Shown: positions 26,913-35,281 of the stretch, piece by piece
Position numbering within the stretch: position 1 is the first letter of the stretch
Layout of the letters: each line of letters begins with the position of its first letter
NCBI RefSeq assembly: GCF_004134945.1
Contig: NZ_SBAP01000001.1
Coordinates: 62,001 to 126,000 of the forward strand
Reading direction: 5' to 3'
Length of the DNA: 64,000 nucleotides
From: Fusobacterium_C necrophorum_A
Lineage (GTDB): Bacteria > Fusobacteriota > Fusobacteriia > Fusobacteriales > Fusobacteriaceae
Program-made: the position numbers and the translations under genes
Notes under the pieces: generated by a model
What the model was told of the DNA's origin: nothing
The model's database searches: none
The model's input: the letters and a program-made list of their open reading frames with translations, nothing else

Positions 26913-27371
26913 CTAATTCTCGTAACGATTCCAGATTTGAGTTTTTCCAATGATACCGGACTTATCAAAACTTCCTTTCATCTTCATCTGATTCTTCTCA
27001 ATTTGAACACTGGCATATAAGGTTTTTCCCATTCCCGGCACATACACTTTTCCGTCTCGGTAACGATTGGTATCCTCATGATATGTCAATGAATGGAGCA
27101 TTTCAAGTCCCACAAGTTTTCTTTTTCTGAGACTCTCATCCGGATTTTTCAAATCCATTTTTTCCTGACCTTCGAATTCTCCCTCTTGATAAAAAGGGAT
27201 CGTTTGTCCTATCATGGTTCCATAAAACTTTCCATCTTCTTTTTCCGTAATTTCAATAATAATTTGATTTCCATCCTTATGTTTGCTGCTAATCCACTTT
27301 CCTAAAATATCTTCCCTAACGGCAAAAAGTAAATTAGGAAAGAGGAAGAATAGTAAGCATAATTTTTTCAT
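26913..27371 (-). CDS. DUF2147 secreted protein
   Basis: This 152-residue exported protein has a signal peptide (MKKLCLLFFLFPNLLFA). It then shows the DUF2147 pattern: DILGKWISSKHKDGNQIIIEI, a central MDLKNPDESLRKRKLVGLEML segment and a C-terminal GKTQIWNRY. The family has a small beta-barrel (lipocalin-like) fold of unknown role. It closes the ybaN/exbB/exbD/tonB operon, 30 bases after tonB. A paralogue lies at 59777-60238 with the same landmarks. Confidence 0.88.
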   Translation of the reverse strand: MKKLCLLFFLFPNLLFAVREDILGKWISSKHKDGNQIIIEITEKEDGKFYGTMIGQTIPFYQEGEFEGQEKMDLKNPDESLRKRKLVGLEMLHSLTYHEDTNRYRDGKVYVPGMGKTLYASVQIEKNQMKMKGSFDKSGIIGKTQIWNRYEN

Positions 27372-27401
27372 CTTCCTCTCTCTCCATTTCTTGTATTTTT
27401 T

Positions 27402-28139
27402 CTATTGCGGATTAAAGTGAAATTCTTTTACAAAATACACTTTAATATTCTTTCCTGCATAAAAAATAGGTTTAAATCTCCATTTTTTAATTGCTTTCAT
27501 GACTTCATCGTCAAAACCTAATTTTTTATAAGATTTTATAATTTGAATATTTTCCACATTCCCTTTTAATCCTACTAAAAATTTCACTTTTACGGAAACT
27601 CTCTGATCATATCCTATGGCTTCCGCTTGTGAAGGATAATCCGGTTCCACCTCATGTAAGATTTGATAGTTAATTCCTTCTGAAGAAAGAGCGGTATAAG
27701 ATCCGTCTCCATTGGCTTGGAAATTGGATCCATAGAATGGATTGTCATTTCCTGAATTCTTTCCTGTTTCACTACTTTCCTGATTGTCGGAATTCTCTTC
27801 AACTGCTGAACTTTCTTCTTGCTTTACTTCTTTGGCATCTTTCGTTGCCATTTTACTGTCAAATGTTTTCTCCTTTACCTGTTCTTCTTTCTTCGGCTTT
27901 TCTTTTTTCGGTTGTTCTTTCGGCTTTTCATTTGTAGAATTTTCTTTCTTTTCTAAAACTTTATCGGCTACATTAGGACTCCCGGGATTATCGCTTGGAG
28001 GTGGATTTTCTACAACAAAGGAAACAGAAATTACTTGATTTAACGGAAGTTTTTCTTCTCCCTTGTGCATTTCATGATGATAAAATCCTAAAAAACACAA
28101 TATATGAATACAAAAAGAAAGAACTAGATATTTCTTCAT
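27402..28139 (-). CDS. tonB: TonB energy transducer
   Basis: TonB spans the periplasm and passes proton-motive energy from ExbB-ExbD to outer-membrane receptors. The 245-residue protein has one N-terminal membrane segment, a low-complexity Pro/Lys/Glu linker (about residues 50-110) and a C-terminal TonB domain (EVEPDYPSQAEAIGYDQRVSVKVKF, split over residues 165-190, then GFDDEVMKAIKKWRFKP). ATG 28139 is preferred to one two codons upstream because AGGAGG is then eight bases away. It follows exbD by 12 bases. Confidence 0.95.
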   Translation of the reverse strand: MKKYLVLSFCIHILCFLGFYHHEMHKGEEKLPLNQVISVSFVVENPPPSDNPGSPNVADKVLEKKENSTNEKPKEQPKKEKPKKEEQVKEKTFDSKMATKDAKEVKQEESSAVEENSDNQESSETGKNSGNDNPFYGSNFQANGDGSYTALSSEGINYQILHEVEPDYPSQAEAIGYDQRVSVKVKFLVGLKGNVENIQIIKSYKKLGFDDEVMKAIKKWRFKPIFYAGKNIKVYFVKEFHFNPQ

Positions 28140-28151
28140 AGCCATTTCCTC

Positions 28152-28538
28152 CTATTCATAGAATGTTAATCCCATATTCGCAATATTTTGTTCCTTTACT
28201 TTTGTCATAACATTCATAACTGTTTGATATTTCATATCTCTATCAGCAGAAATTGTAACCTCTTCCACTCCTTGTAAATGATTTGGAATCTCTTCCAATG
28301 TCACTTCCTGATTTTTTCCCTCTATACTAACATAAAATCTTCCATGTTTATCCACGATAATTTCTACTGCCTTATTTTCTTTTTTGGATTCCACGGTGGA
28401 GCTGGGTAACTCGATCGGAATCGTTCCATAATTATTAAAGGTTGTCGAAATCATAAAGAAAATAATCAACAGGAAGATTACGTCAATCAAAGGAGTCAAA
28501 TCAGGTTTTAACGCTCCTCTTTTATTTTTTCTTCCCAT
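28152..28538 (-). CDS. exbD: ExbD biopolymer transport protein
   Basis: This is the 128-residue inner-membrane component of the TonB motor. It has a single N-terminal membrane segment with the proton-path aspartate in LTPLIDVIFLLIIFFMIS, followed by a periplasmic domain (VTISADRDMKYQTVMNVM). It lies two bases after exbB and just before tonB. Confidence 0.96.
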   Translation of the reverse strand: MGRKNKRGALKPDLTPLIDVIFLLIIFFMISTTFNNYGTIPIELPSSTVESKKENKAVEIIVDKHGRFYVSIEGKNQEVTLEEIPNHLQGVEEVTISADRDMKYQTVMNVMTKVKEQNIANMGLTFYE

Positions 28539-28540
28539 AG

Positions 28541-29149
28541 TTATCTCCTAAATATATTTATAATATTCGCTACAATTTTATCCACTTCATCTTCTCTTCT
28601 TGCCGCAATCTTACTAAAAATATTGTAAGCTGCAATCACCGGTATTGCAACATACAAACCTGCTGCCGTTGTGACTAAGGCTTCTGAAATTCCGTCTGCA
28701 ACAATCGTAGGATCTCCGGCTCCCATTTTTGAAATATTGATAAAGGCTTTAATCATCCCTGTTACGGTTCCCAACAATCCGCACATAGGAGCCAAACTAC
28801 CGATGGCTTCCAAAGAACTTAAACCTCGATCTAAGGGTGTCATGCTTTCCAACATAATTTCTTTGATAATTGATTCATAGTCCTGAACATCCTGCCCTCT
28901 TTTAGCTCTTTTCAAAAAAGTTCGGATAGAACCGGCTACAGAACCTTTTTTACTTTCACACAATTGAATTGCTTCCTCCACTTTTCCTTGAGAAATTAAA
29001 TCGTTAATATTTTTCTTAAAATCAACATCTACTTTTTTCTCTGTCCTGGTAAAGAAAACAACCCTCTCCAAAATGATTGCCAAAGCTCCTATTGACATAA
29101 AAAACAAGACCCATAAAATAGGTCCCCCAACTTTAAAATAATAAGCCAT
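28541..29149 (-). CDS. exbB: ExbB/TolQ/MotA-family proton channel protein
   Basis: This 202-residue inner-membrane protein has three membrane segments. The conserved MotA/TolQ/ExbB block lies at about residues 105-180: LEAIGSLAPMCGLLGTVTGMI, split by the family pattern, then GISEALVTTAAGLYVAIPVI. It forms the proton channel that powers TonB. It sits between the YbaN-like gene and exbD. Confidence 0.96.
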   Translation of the reverse strand: MAYYFKVGGPILWVLFFMSIGALAIILERVVFFTRTEKKVDVDFKKNINDLISQGKVEEAIQLCESKKGSVAGSIRTFLKRAKRGQDVQDYESIIKEIMLESMTPLDRGLSSLEAIGSLAPMCGLLGTVTGMIKAFINISKMGAGDPTIVADGISEALVTTAAGLYVAIPVIAAYNIFSKIAARREDEVDKIVANIINIFRR

Positions 29150-29177
29150 TGTTTCACTCTCCTATATTTATTTATTT

Positions 29178-29552
29178 TTATTTTTTTAAGGTTTTTATTT
29201 TCCAAATATGGTACGAAACCGCTATAAAAATGACCGCCAGAGAAATTCTCATATAGATATTCGGCACTTTATAAGCGGAAAATGACATTCCAAGCGCCAT
29301 AAAAGTAATGGCGACTATTTTATTCTTTAAAGTAATTCCTTTTTGTTCTTGATAATCTCGAATATATTTCCCAAAAATAGGACTGTTCAAAATCCATTGA
29401 TGAAATCTTTCCGAAGATTTTTGAAAACAAAAAGCACTCAATAAAATAAAGGGTGTTGTAGGTAACAGAGGAAGAAAAATTCCGATTCCTCCTAAGATTA
29501 ACGAAATCCACGCAATTCCTAAAAGAATATTTCTTTTCACAATAACTATCAC
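29178..29552 (-). CDS. YbaN-like DUF454 inner-membrane protein
   Basis: A 124-residue protein with three or four membrane segments. The signature GIAWISLILGGIGIFLPLLP (residues 12-31), then TTPFILLSAFCFQKSSERFHQW, is typical of DUF454. Function unknown. It is the first gene before exbB, 28 bases away, so it probably belongs to the TonB operon. The first codon is GTG; a second in-frame GTG five codons later (KRNILLG) is possible. Confidence 0.85.
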   Translation of the reverse strand: MIVIVKRNILLGIAWISLILGGIGIFLPLLPTTPFILLSAFCFQKSSERFHQWILNSPIFGKYIRDYQEQKGITLKNKIVAITFMALGMSFSAYKVPNIYMRISLAVIFIAVSYHIWKIKTLKK

Positions 29553-29577
29553 ATCCGTTTAATTTGCTTTATAAAAT

Positions 29578-29606
29578 ATCTTAATATAGTTTATCTCTTA
29601 TGTCAA
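29578..29606 (-). promoter_or_regulatory. Promoter of the ybaN-exbB-exbD-tonB operon
   Basis: Minus strand TTGACA (29606-29601), 17-base spacer, TAAGAT (29583-29578). The -10 region (TTAAGAT followed by ATTTTATA) is very similar to that of the receptor operon at 3749. Confidence 0.65.
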
Positions 29607-29707
29607 TATAAATATTTTTTTTAAGATAAGAAAAATAAAAATATAGGAATAATAAATAATCTATGCTATACTAATTCTACAAAAAATCAAAGAAGGAGTG
29701 ATTCCAA

Positions 29708-30223
29708 ATGAAAACAGTTATCATTTATTCTTCCCTAACAGGAAATACAAAAAAAGTTTGTGAAACAGCATTTGAACATCTACAACAGGAAAAACAACTC
29801 ATTCAAGTAGAAGAAAAAGACACTGTCGATTGGACAAAAGTGGAAAATGTTATTATTGGATATTGGGTGGATAAGGGAACGGCAGATGCCAAGACAAGAA
29901 AATTTCTTTCAAAACTTCAAAATAAAAATCTTTACTTTATTGGAACTTTGGGAGAATCTCCTACTTCTTTCCATGCAGAAAAGTGTATTAGGAATGTCAC
30001 AAAATTGTGCGAAAAGGACAATCATTTTAAAGGCGGAGTCTTAGTCAGAGGAAAAGTATCGGAGGATTTAAAACAAAAAATGGACAAGTTCCCTTTGAAT
30101 ATCGTACATAAGTTTGTACCAAATATGAAGCAAATTGTTTTGGATGCAGAAGGACATCCAAATGAAGAAGATTTTCAACGAGTCATTGAATTCATTGAAA
30201 AAACGGTAAATCCTAATTTATAA
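29708..30223 (+). CDS. Flavodoxin-like protein
   Basis: A 171-residue cytoplasmic FMN-binding electron carrier. The phosphate loop is SSLTGNTKKV at residues 8-17; further flavodoxin landmarks are VENVIIGYWVDKGTAD and KNLYFIGTLGESPTS. GAAGGAGTG precedes the ATG. It is divergent from the TonB operon across 155 bases. Flavodoxin-like proteins serve anaerobic haem breakdown in fusobacteria, and the TonB setting makes that possible, but the sequence alone does not prove it. Confidence 0.85.
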   Translation: MKTVIIYSSLTGNTKKVCETAFEHLQQEKQLIQVEEKDTVDWTKVENVIIGYWVDKGTADAKTRKFLSKLQNKNLYFIGTLGESPTSFHAEKCIRNVTKLCEKDNHFKGGVLVRGKVSEDLKQKMDKFPLNIVHKFVPNMKQIVLDAEGHPNEEDFQRVIEFIEKTVNPNL

Positions 30224-30263
30224 AACAGAAGCTCACCTAATCATATAGGTGAGCTTCTGTTTA
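30222..30263. terminator. Bidirectional terminator between flavodoxin and dsdA genes
   Basis: The 17-base arms AAACAGAAGCTCACCTA and TAGGTGAGCTTCTGTTT pair perfectly. It serves both the flavodoxin gene and, on the other strand, the D-serine dehydratase gene. It shares 18 bases with the terminator at 33923. Confidence 0.9.
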
Positions 30264-30282
30264 TATTCAATTCTTTTCTATT

Positions 30283-31593
30283 TCATTTTAAATATGTCTT
30301 TAAAAATTCTCTCATATCTTCCTCCGGTACCATACTTCCACCGGTAGCCCAACAAATATGATAGGCATTCTTGACAGTATCTCCCAAAAAATCATCCACA
30401 TATTTTTTACTTTCTTCATAATGTAGAAGAGAAACTACCCCTTCGAATGCTGCACAAGAAGAAGGCTCGATTCTCTTATTTTCCGTTTCATCTAAACAGC
30501 GTAAATAATCATATAATTTATAATCCTGCACGGTAAAAATACCACTCAAAATAGGGTCCATCAGTCTTCCAATCAGTCCGGAAGGTCTCGCCACTGCCAA
30601 TCCGTCGGCATGAGTCATCCCATAAATTCCTATATCATTGACACTGATTTTTTCGTGTAATCCGCTTTCCATTCCAAGTAACATACAAGGTGCCAAAGTA
30701 GGTTCCACAAAAAAAATATGTACATTCTCTTTAAAAATTCTTTTTAATCCATAAGCTACTCCTCCGGGAGCTCCTCCTACACCACATGGAATATATACTA
30801 TTAAAGGATGTCTCTCATCTATTACAATTTCTTTTTCATCCAATTGTCTTTTCATTCTTTTGGCTGCAACCGTATATCCTAAAAATAAATCCATGGATTT
30901 TTCATCATCTACAAAATAACTCATAGGGTCTAAATTCGAATTGCTTCTCCCTTCTTCTACCGCTTTTCCATAGTCACTGTCATATTCTATGACCTGAACT
31001 CCTTTAGAACGTAACATATCTTTTTTCCATTGTTTTGCATCTGCTGACATATGAACAATCACCTGAAATCCTAATGCTGCACTGGTAATCCCTATACTTA
31101 ATCCTAAATTTCCGGTCGACCCGACTTGAATTTTATACTTCGAGAAAAATTTCTTAAATCTATCCTCTGCCAATATGGCATAATTATCCTCTATTTTTAA
31201 TAAGCCCGCTTCCATTGCCAATTCTTCCGCATGTTTTAACACTTCATAAACTCCTCCTCTAGCCTTTATGGAACCGGCTACAGGCAAGTGACTGTCCATT
31301 TTCAAATATAATGTTCCGGGAATTTTTACCTTATATTTTTCTTCCAAAGCCTTCTGCATCTGAAAAATTTCTTCTAAAGGCGATTCAATAATTCCTTTTG
31401 TAGGGACTGTTTCCGGAAATACTTTTTGAAGAAAAGGAGCAAATCTTTCCAATCTCTTTTCCGCTTGCAACAATTCTTCATCTGAAATTGGTATCTTTTC
31501 TTCGTATGTCTTATAGTCTATTCTTTTAGGATTCATCCATACCATTTCTTCCTTTTTTTCCAATTTTTGAATCACATCAGTCTTCTTTAACAT
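30283..31593 (-). CDS. dsdA: D-serine ammonia-lyase (D-serine dehydratase)
   Basis: This PLP enzyme converts D-serine to pyruvate and ammonia. The 436-residue protein carries the PLP lysine in PVAGSIKARGGVYEVL (about residue 111), the cofactor-phosphate glycine loop in CGVGGAPGGVAYGL and the substrate loop GSTGNLGLSIG. Length and motifs match DsdA. It follows the permease gene by 17 bases, giving an uptake-plus-catabolism pair. The neighbouring regulator is XRE-cupin rather than the LysR-type DsdC known from E. coli. Confidence 0.93.
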   Translation of the reverse strand: MLKKTDVIQKLEKKEEMVWMNPKRIDYKTYEEKIPISDEELLQAEKRLERFAPFLQKVFPETVPTKGIIESPLEEIFQMQKALEEKYKVKIPGTLYLKMDSHLPVAGSIKARGGVYEVLKHAEELAMEAGLLKIEDNYAILAEDRFKKFFSKYKIQVGSTGNLGLSIGITSAALGFQVIVHMSADAKQWKKDMLRSKGVQVIEYDSDYGKAVEEGRSNSNLDPMSYFVDDEKSMDLFLGYTVAAKRMKRQLDEKEIVIDERHPLIVYIPCGVGGAPGGVAYGLKRIFKENVHIFFVEPTLAPCMLLGMESGLHEKISVNDIGIYGMTHADGLAVARPSGLIGRLMDPILSGIFTVQDYKLYDYLRCLDETENKRIEPSSCAAFEGVVSLLHYEESKKYVDDFLGDTVKNAYHICWATGGSMVPEEDMREFLKTYLK

Positions 31594-31610
31594 CCTTCCT
31601 CCTTAAATCC

Positions 31611-32960
31611 TTATAGAAAAATCATTTTTAGTATCATCACACAAACCAAAGCTACAAAAGATTGTAAAATACTAATCAATGGAAATACCTTATATGCCAC
31701 CTCCGGTTTCATTCCGGAAGTAGAAACCACTACCCAGAAAAAATCATCATTTCCATGAAAAACCATAAAGCCTCCGGCAGCACAAGCCAACATGGCAATG
31801 ACTAATCCCATCGGAGAATGGAAGCCTAAAACATCTACTAAAGGCAATAACATCGAAGCTGCGGTAATCATTCCCACCGTTCCGGAACCGATAGCCGTCC
31901 TAAAAATAGCCCCTATTATATAAGGAACAATAATTCCTATGGATACTCCGGCAAATAAATTCATTACAATTTCTTGCAAGTTGGATAACTTTAACACAGT
32001 CGCAAAGGCTCCACCGGCACCGACAATCAAAACAATTTGTCCGGCTGTCTTCAAAGCTTCTCCAAATATTCCATCAAAAGTCCAAACTTCTTTATCATTC
32101 GGATACACCGATTTGTAAGTGAAAAAAGCGATAACAAGTCCTATAAATAAAGCGACAATAGTTTGTCCTAAAGAGTCAACAACTCGGTATAAAACTCCTT
32201 CTCCCAACGGTCTTGATTGTAAGGTAGCTATTGTTCTTAACAACATCAAGAAAATAGGAAGCAAAATAGGAGAGAAACTCATAGCTGCACTTGGTAATTT
32301 TTTTGTTTTCCCCACAGAATTGGCTTCTTCGATTTCAGGAAGAAAATAATATTTTTTTCCAAAAATTCTTCCGGCTAAAATAGCTATTATGGTTACAGGG
32401 ATGGAAACCAACATACCGCATAGGATAACCAGACCTAAATTGGAACCTAAAATTCCTGCTACTGCCAATGGACCCGGTGTTGGAGGGACTAGCATATGAG
32501 TGGCATGAAGTCCCATTGCCAATGCTACTGTCATGGTAGTCATACTTCCTCCCGTATCCTTACTTATTCTTTTCGCCAAGGGAGATAATAAGACAAAAGC
32601 GGAATCACAAAAAACAGGAATAGAAACGAAATATCCCGTGACTGCTAAGCCTATATCAGCATTTTTTCTTCCTGTCATCTTTAATATTGTTTCCGCCATG
32701 GTCTCTGCCGCTCCGCTATTTTCTAAGAGAGCACCCATAACAGTCCCTATAGCAATCACAACCCCAATTCCGGCAATCGTTCCGCCCAATCCCTCTGAAT
32801 AAGCCCCAATAATATCCGGAACGGAATGTCCGGATACCAATCCAAAGAAAAAAGCACTAATGGTCAAAGCAAAAAATGGATGTAATTTCATTTTAATAGT
32901 AAGTAAAACCAATAGTAATATTGATAACAAAATGGCAATAATTGTAAATGACGTTCCCAT
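31611..32960 (-). CDS. GntP-family permease, probably D-serine/gluconate type (DsdX-like)
   Basis: A 449-residue inner-membrane transporter with about 12 hydrophobic segments. GntP-family blocks include LHPFFALTISAFFFGL, TGYFVSIPVFCDSAFVLLSP and LHATHMLVPPTPGPLAVA. Pairing with D-serine dehydratase makes D-serine the likely substrate, though gluconate-type acids cannot be excluded from sequence. GGGAGG precedes the ATG. A 16-base perfect palindrome lies 25-40 bases upstream. Confidence 0.92.
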   Translation of the reverse strand: MGTSFTIIAILLSILLLVLLTIKMKLHPFFALTISAFFFGLVSGHSVPDIIGAYSEGLGGTIAGIGVVIAIGTVMGALLENSGAAETMAETILKMTGRKNADIGLAVTGYFVSIPVFCDSAFVLLSPLAKRISKDTGGSMTTMTVALAMGLHATHMLVPPTPGPLAVAGILGSNLGLVILCGMLVSIPVTIIAILAGRIFGKKYYFLPEIEEANSVGKTKKLPSAAMSFSPILLPIFLMLLRTIATLQSRPLGEGVLYRVVDSLGQTIVALFIGLVIAFFTYKSVYPNDKEVWTFDGIFGEALKTAGQIVLIVGAGGAFATVLKLSNLQEIVMNLFAGVSIGIIVPYIIGAIFRTAIGSGTVGMITAASMLLPLVDVLGFHSPMGLVIAMLACAAGGFMVFHGNDDFFWVVVSTSGMKPEVAYKVFPLISILQSFVALVCVMILKMIFL

Positions 32961-33342
32961 AAAATACCTCCCTATTTTTATTTGAAAATAACGTTATTTT
33001 ATACTTTTGAATCTATCAATATTTATTACTATTTCCAAGATCTCTATTTCTACTTTTTTCTCTAAAAAAATTTAATTATATTTAAAGTATATTTTTTATC
33101 TCCTCAATGAAACTTTTTTTATTTATTTTTATTTAACTATTTCTTATTTTTACATTTACTTTATATAAGTTTACCTCGTAAAATATAGAAAGTCAATATT
33201 AAAAATTAAATTATATTTAATTTTTATCTTAAAGCTTCGATTATTGAATTTAATATGATTTAATTTTAAAAGTAGCTGGATGAAAATAAAAAATTATTAT
33301 ATAATATAAATGAAAAAATAGTGCTTTAAGAAAGGATTAACA
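32961..33342. other. Divergent control region between dsdX-like and XRE-cupin genes
   Basis: A 382-base, extremely AT-rich region. It holds the palindrome AAAATAACGTTATTTT (32985-33000) and three related AT-rich inverted motifs built on TTTAAT/ATTAAA at 33068-33086, 33201-33225 and 33246-33267. The middle one has perfect 11-base arms with a 3-base centre. These are candidate binding sites for the divergently encoded regulator. Confidence 0.5.
32985..33000. promoter_or_regulatory. Perfect 16-base palindrome upstream of the permease gene
   Basis: AAAATAACGTTATTTT reads the same on both strands. It lies in the leader of the permease-dsdA operon and touches a TATAAA that could serve as -10, so it is placed like a repressor operator. 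Confidence 0.45.
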
Positions 33343-33897
33343 ATGAATTATGAGATAAATATAGGAAAGACGATAAAAAATATACGAATTTCAAAAGGCT
33401 TACTTCTGAAAGAGGTTGCCTCCAAATGTGACATTTCTTCCTCTATGCTAAGTCAAATCGAGAAAGGGAACGCCAATCCTTCTTTAAATACAATCAAAGC
33501 GATTGCTCAAGCTTTGGAAGTTCCTTTATTTACATTTTTTATAAACTCGGAAGAAACAGAGTATCCCTTTCATATCGTAAAAAAAGAAGAGAGAAAAAGG
33601 ATAAGTACGGAAAATGTTATCTACGAACTTTTAACTCCAAAAGTAGAAAGTAAGATTGAGTTTATGCAAATGACCTTACGGAAAAATGCAGAAACTTCCG
33701 TTCGCCCTATGTCACATAAGGGAGAAGAGGTTGCTGTCCTATTGGAAGGAAAAGTCGAACTGACAATAGGCAATTCTTCCATTACTTTATCCCCTGGAGA
33801 TTCTGTTCATATCCCGGCAATGGCTCCTCATAAATGGAAAAATCTTCAACAGGAAAAAAGTATCGTATTATTTTCAGTAACTCCACCTGAATTTTAA
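33343..33897 (+). CDS. XRE-family regulator with C-terminal cupin domain
   Basis: A 184-residue transcription factor. The N-terminal helix-turn-helix covers residues 7-60 (GKTIKNIRISKGLLLKEVA; SSSMLSQIEKGNANPSL). The C-terminal cupin (about 110-180) contains SHKGEEVAVLLEGKVEL and SLSPGDSVHIPAMAPHKWKN with a metal-ligand-like His/Glu pattern. Such regulators often control a neighbouring transport or catabolic operon in response to a small molecule; here that is the divergent permease-dsdA operon. The effector could be D-serine (inference). Confidence 0.9.
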   Translation: MNYEINIGKTIKNIRISKGLLLKEVASKCDISSSMLSQIEKGNANPSLNTIKAIAQALEVPLFTFFINSEETEYPFHIVKKEERKRISTENVIYELLTPKVESKIEFMQMTLRKNAETSVRPMSHKGEEVAVLLEGKVELTIGNSSITLSPGDSVHIPAMAPHKWKNLQQEKSIVLFSVTPPEF

Positions 33898-33922
33898 TCA
33901 TTCTTTATCGGAGCCTCTATGT

Positions 33923-33958
33923 AAAAAAACTCACCAAATCATATAGGTGAGCTTTTTT
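33923..33958. terminator. Bidirectional terminator between the regulator and amidotransferase genes
   Basis: A run of A, CTCACC and a loop pair with GGTGAG, C and a run of T. It lies between two converging genes and works on both strands. The loop and right arm repeat those of the terminator at 30222. Confidence 0.88.
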
Positions 33959-33962
33959 ATTT

Positions 33963-34700
33963 TTATTTCTTTCTTCTCTTGACTTCTTGAATAAAATGCT
34001 GAAAAAGATTGAGAGCAAATGTATGATGACGATGCATCATTTCCGGATGAAATTGTACTCCTACAAAAAATTGTTCCTCTGTAATCCATTCAATCGCTTC
34101 TATCACTCCATCAGGAGCCTTTCCTACTATCCTTAAAGATTCTCCTAAATCCTTAATTGCCAAGTGATGATAAGAATTCACTCTTCCTTTTTGTCCCATG
34201 CTCTTTGCCAAAAAACTGTCCTCTTCAACTATAATCCCGTGAGTTGCTTCATAATAGTTTGCCTGCTGCACATGTTGAATATAAGCTCCCGGAATTTCTG
34301 AAATATCCTGATACAAACTTCCACCGAAAGCAACATTGATCATCTGATGCCCTCGACAAATTCCCAATACCGGCTTTTGCATTTCTTTCGCATAGCGAAT
34401 CACTAACATTTCATATTGATCTCTTCTCGGGTAAATTCTTTGATATTTCCTTCCAATTTCTTCTCCCCAATAACTGGGATCTATATCATATCCTCCCGAT
34501 AAAAGGATAGCATCCACTCGAGACACCATCTCTTTTATATTTTCTTCCTCTTCTACAATCGGTAATATGATTGGAATTCCGCCTGCTTTTTCGACTGCCG
34601 AAATATAGTCATCATTCACATAAGCTCTTTCATAAGCGGAAAAAATATCATCTCCTCCACAAGTGATAATACTCCCTGTAATTCCTATTAAAGCTTTCAT
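33963..34700 (-). CDS. Class I glutamine amidotransferase-like hydrolase (PuuD / peptidase C26 family)
   Basis: A 245-residue cytoplasmic hydrolase of the gamma-glutamyl-GABA hydrolase type. The nucleophile cysteine is in LGICRGHQMINVAFGG, and QFHPE supplies the catalytic His-Glu pair. LLSGGYDIDPSYWGEE is also typical. The family cleaves gamma-glutamyl amides; the exact substrate here is not known. The ATG at 34700 (AAAGGAG upstream) overlaps the stop of the acetyltransferase gene (ATGA). A broken relic of a related gene lies at 35525-35640. Confidence 0.88.
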   Translation of the reverse strand: MKALIGITGSIITCGGDDIFSAYERAYVNDDYISAVEKAGGIPIILPIVEEEENIKEMVSRVDAILLSGGYDIDPSYWGEEIGRKYQRIYPRRDQYEMLVIRYAKEMQKPVLGICRGHQMINVAFGGSLYQDISEIPGAYIQHVQQANYYEATHGIIVEEDSFLAKSMGQKGRVNSYHHLAIKDLGESLRIVGKAPDGVIEAIEWITEEQFFVGVQFHPEMMHRHHTFALNLFQHFIQEVKRRKK

Positions 34701-35281
34701 AGCCACTCCTTTCTCAAGCCCATTAAAATTTCATCATGGTAGCTTCCGTCTTTCAAGCGATAAGCTTTTGGAATTCTTCCCCATTCTTGAAACCCAAACT
34801 CATGATACATTTTTTTAGCTCTATAATTATCGGCAAATACACCCAATTCTATTTGTTCATATCCTAATTCAAAAGCCAACAGAATAGAATTGTGTGTCAG
34901 TATTTTTCCAATTCCGTTTCCCCAATGCTTCTCTTCTACACAAATTCCAAAACTCGCCCTATGCAAAACTTTTTTCTTCTCCATCCACGGCATAATCCCT
35001 GCACTGGCAATTATTTTATCTTTATAGTACACACAAAGAATAAATTGACGTTGCGTTTTTTGAAATGATTTTAACATTTCCCTTTCTTCTTCCTCTGTCA
35101 TTGTCAATTCTTCCCGGTATGTCAATAAAAAATCCGTTTCCCCTCTGACTCTTTTAGAATGTTCCAAAAGAGCTTTTGCATCTTCTTCTCGAGCTATTTT
35201 TATCGTATAAATCTCTTGATTTTTCGCCAAAAATTCCTGTTGTATGAATTCCATCCTCCACCTTTTAGAACTTTTTATCAT
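34697..35281 (-). CDS. GNAT-family N-acetyltransferase
   Basis: A 194-residue acetyl-CoA-dependent transferase. The acetyl-CoA-binding block is VEEKHWGNGIGKILTHNSI (motif A, Q/RxxGxG/A-like, about residue 130), followed by LGVFADNYRAKKMYHEFGFQEWGR (motif B), as in RimI/L-type acetyltransferases. The substrate is unknown. An ATG 27 bases downstream (MEFIQQEF) is a possible alternative start. It is translationally coupled to the amidotransferase gene. Confidence 0.85.
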   Translation of the reverse strand: MIKSSKRWRMEFIQQEFLAKNQEIYTIKIAREEDAKALLEHSKRVRGETDFLLTYREELTMTEEEEREMLKSFQKTQRQFILCVYYKDKIIASAGIMPWMEKKKVLHRASFGICVEEKHWGNGIGKILTHNSILLAFELGYEQIELGVFADNYRAKKMYHEFGFQEWGRIPKAYRLKDGSYHDEILMGLRKEWL

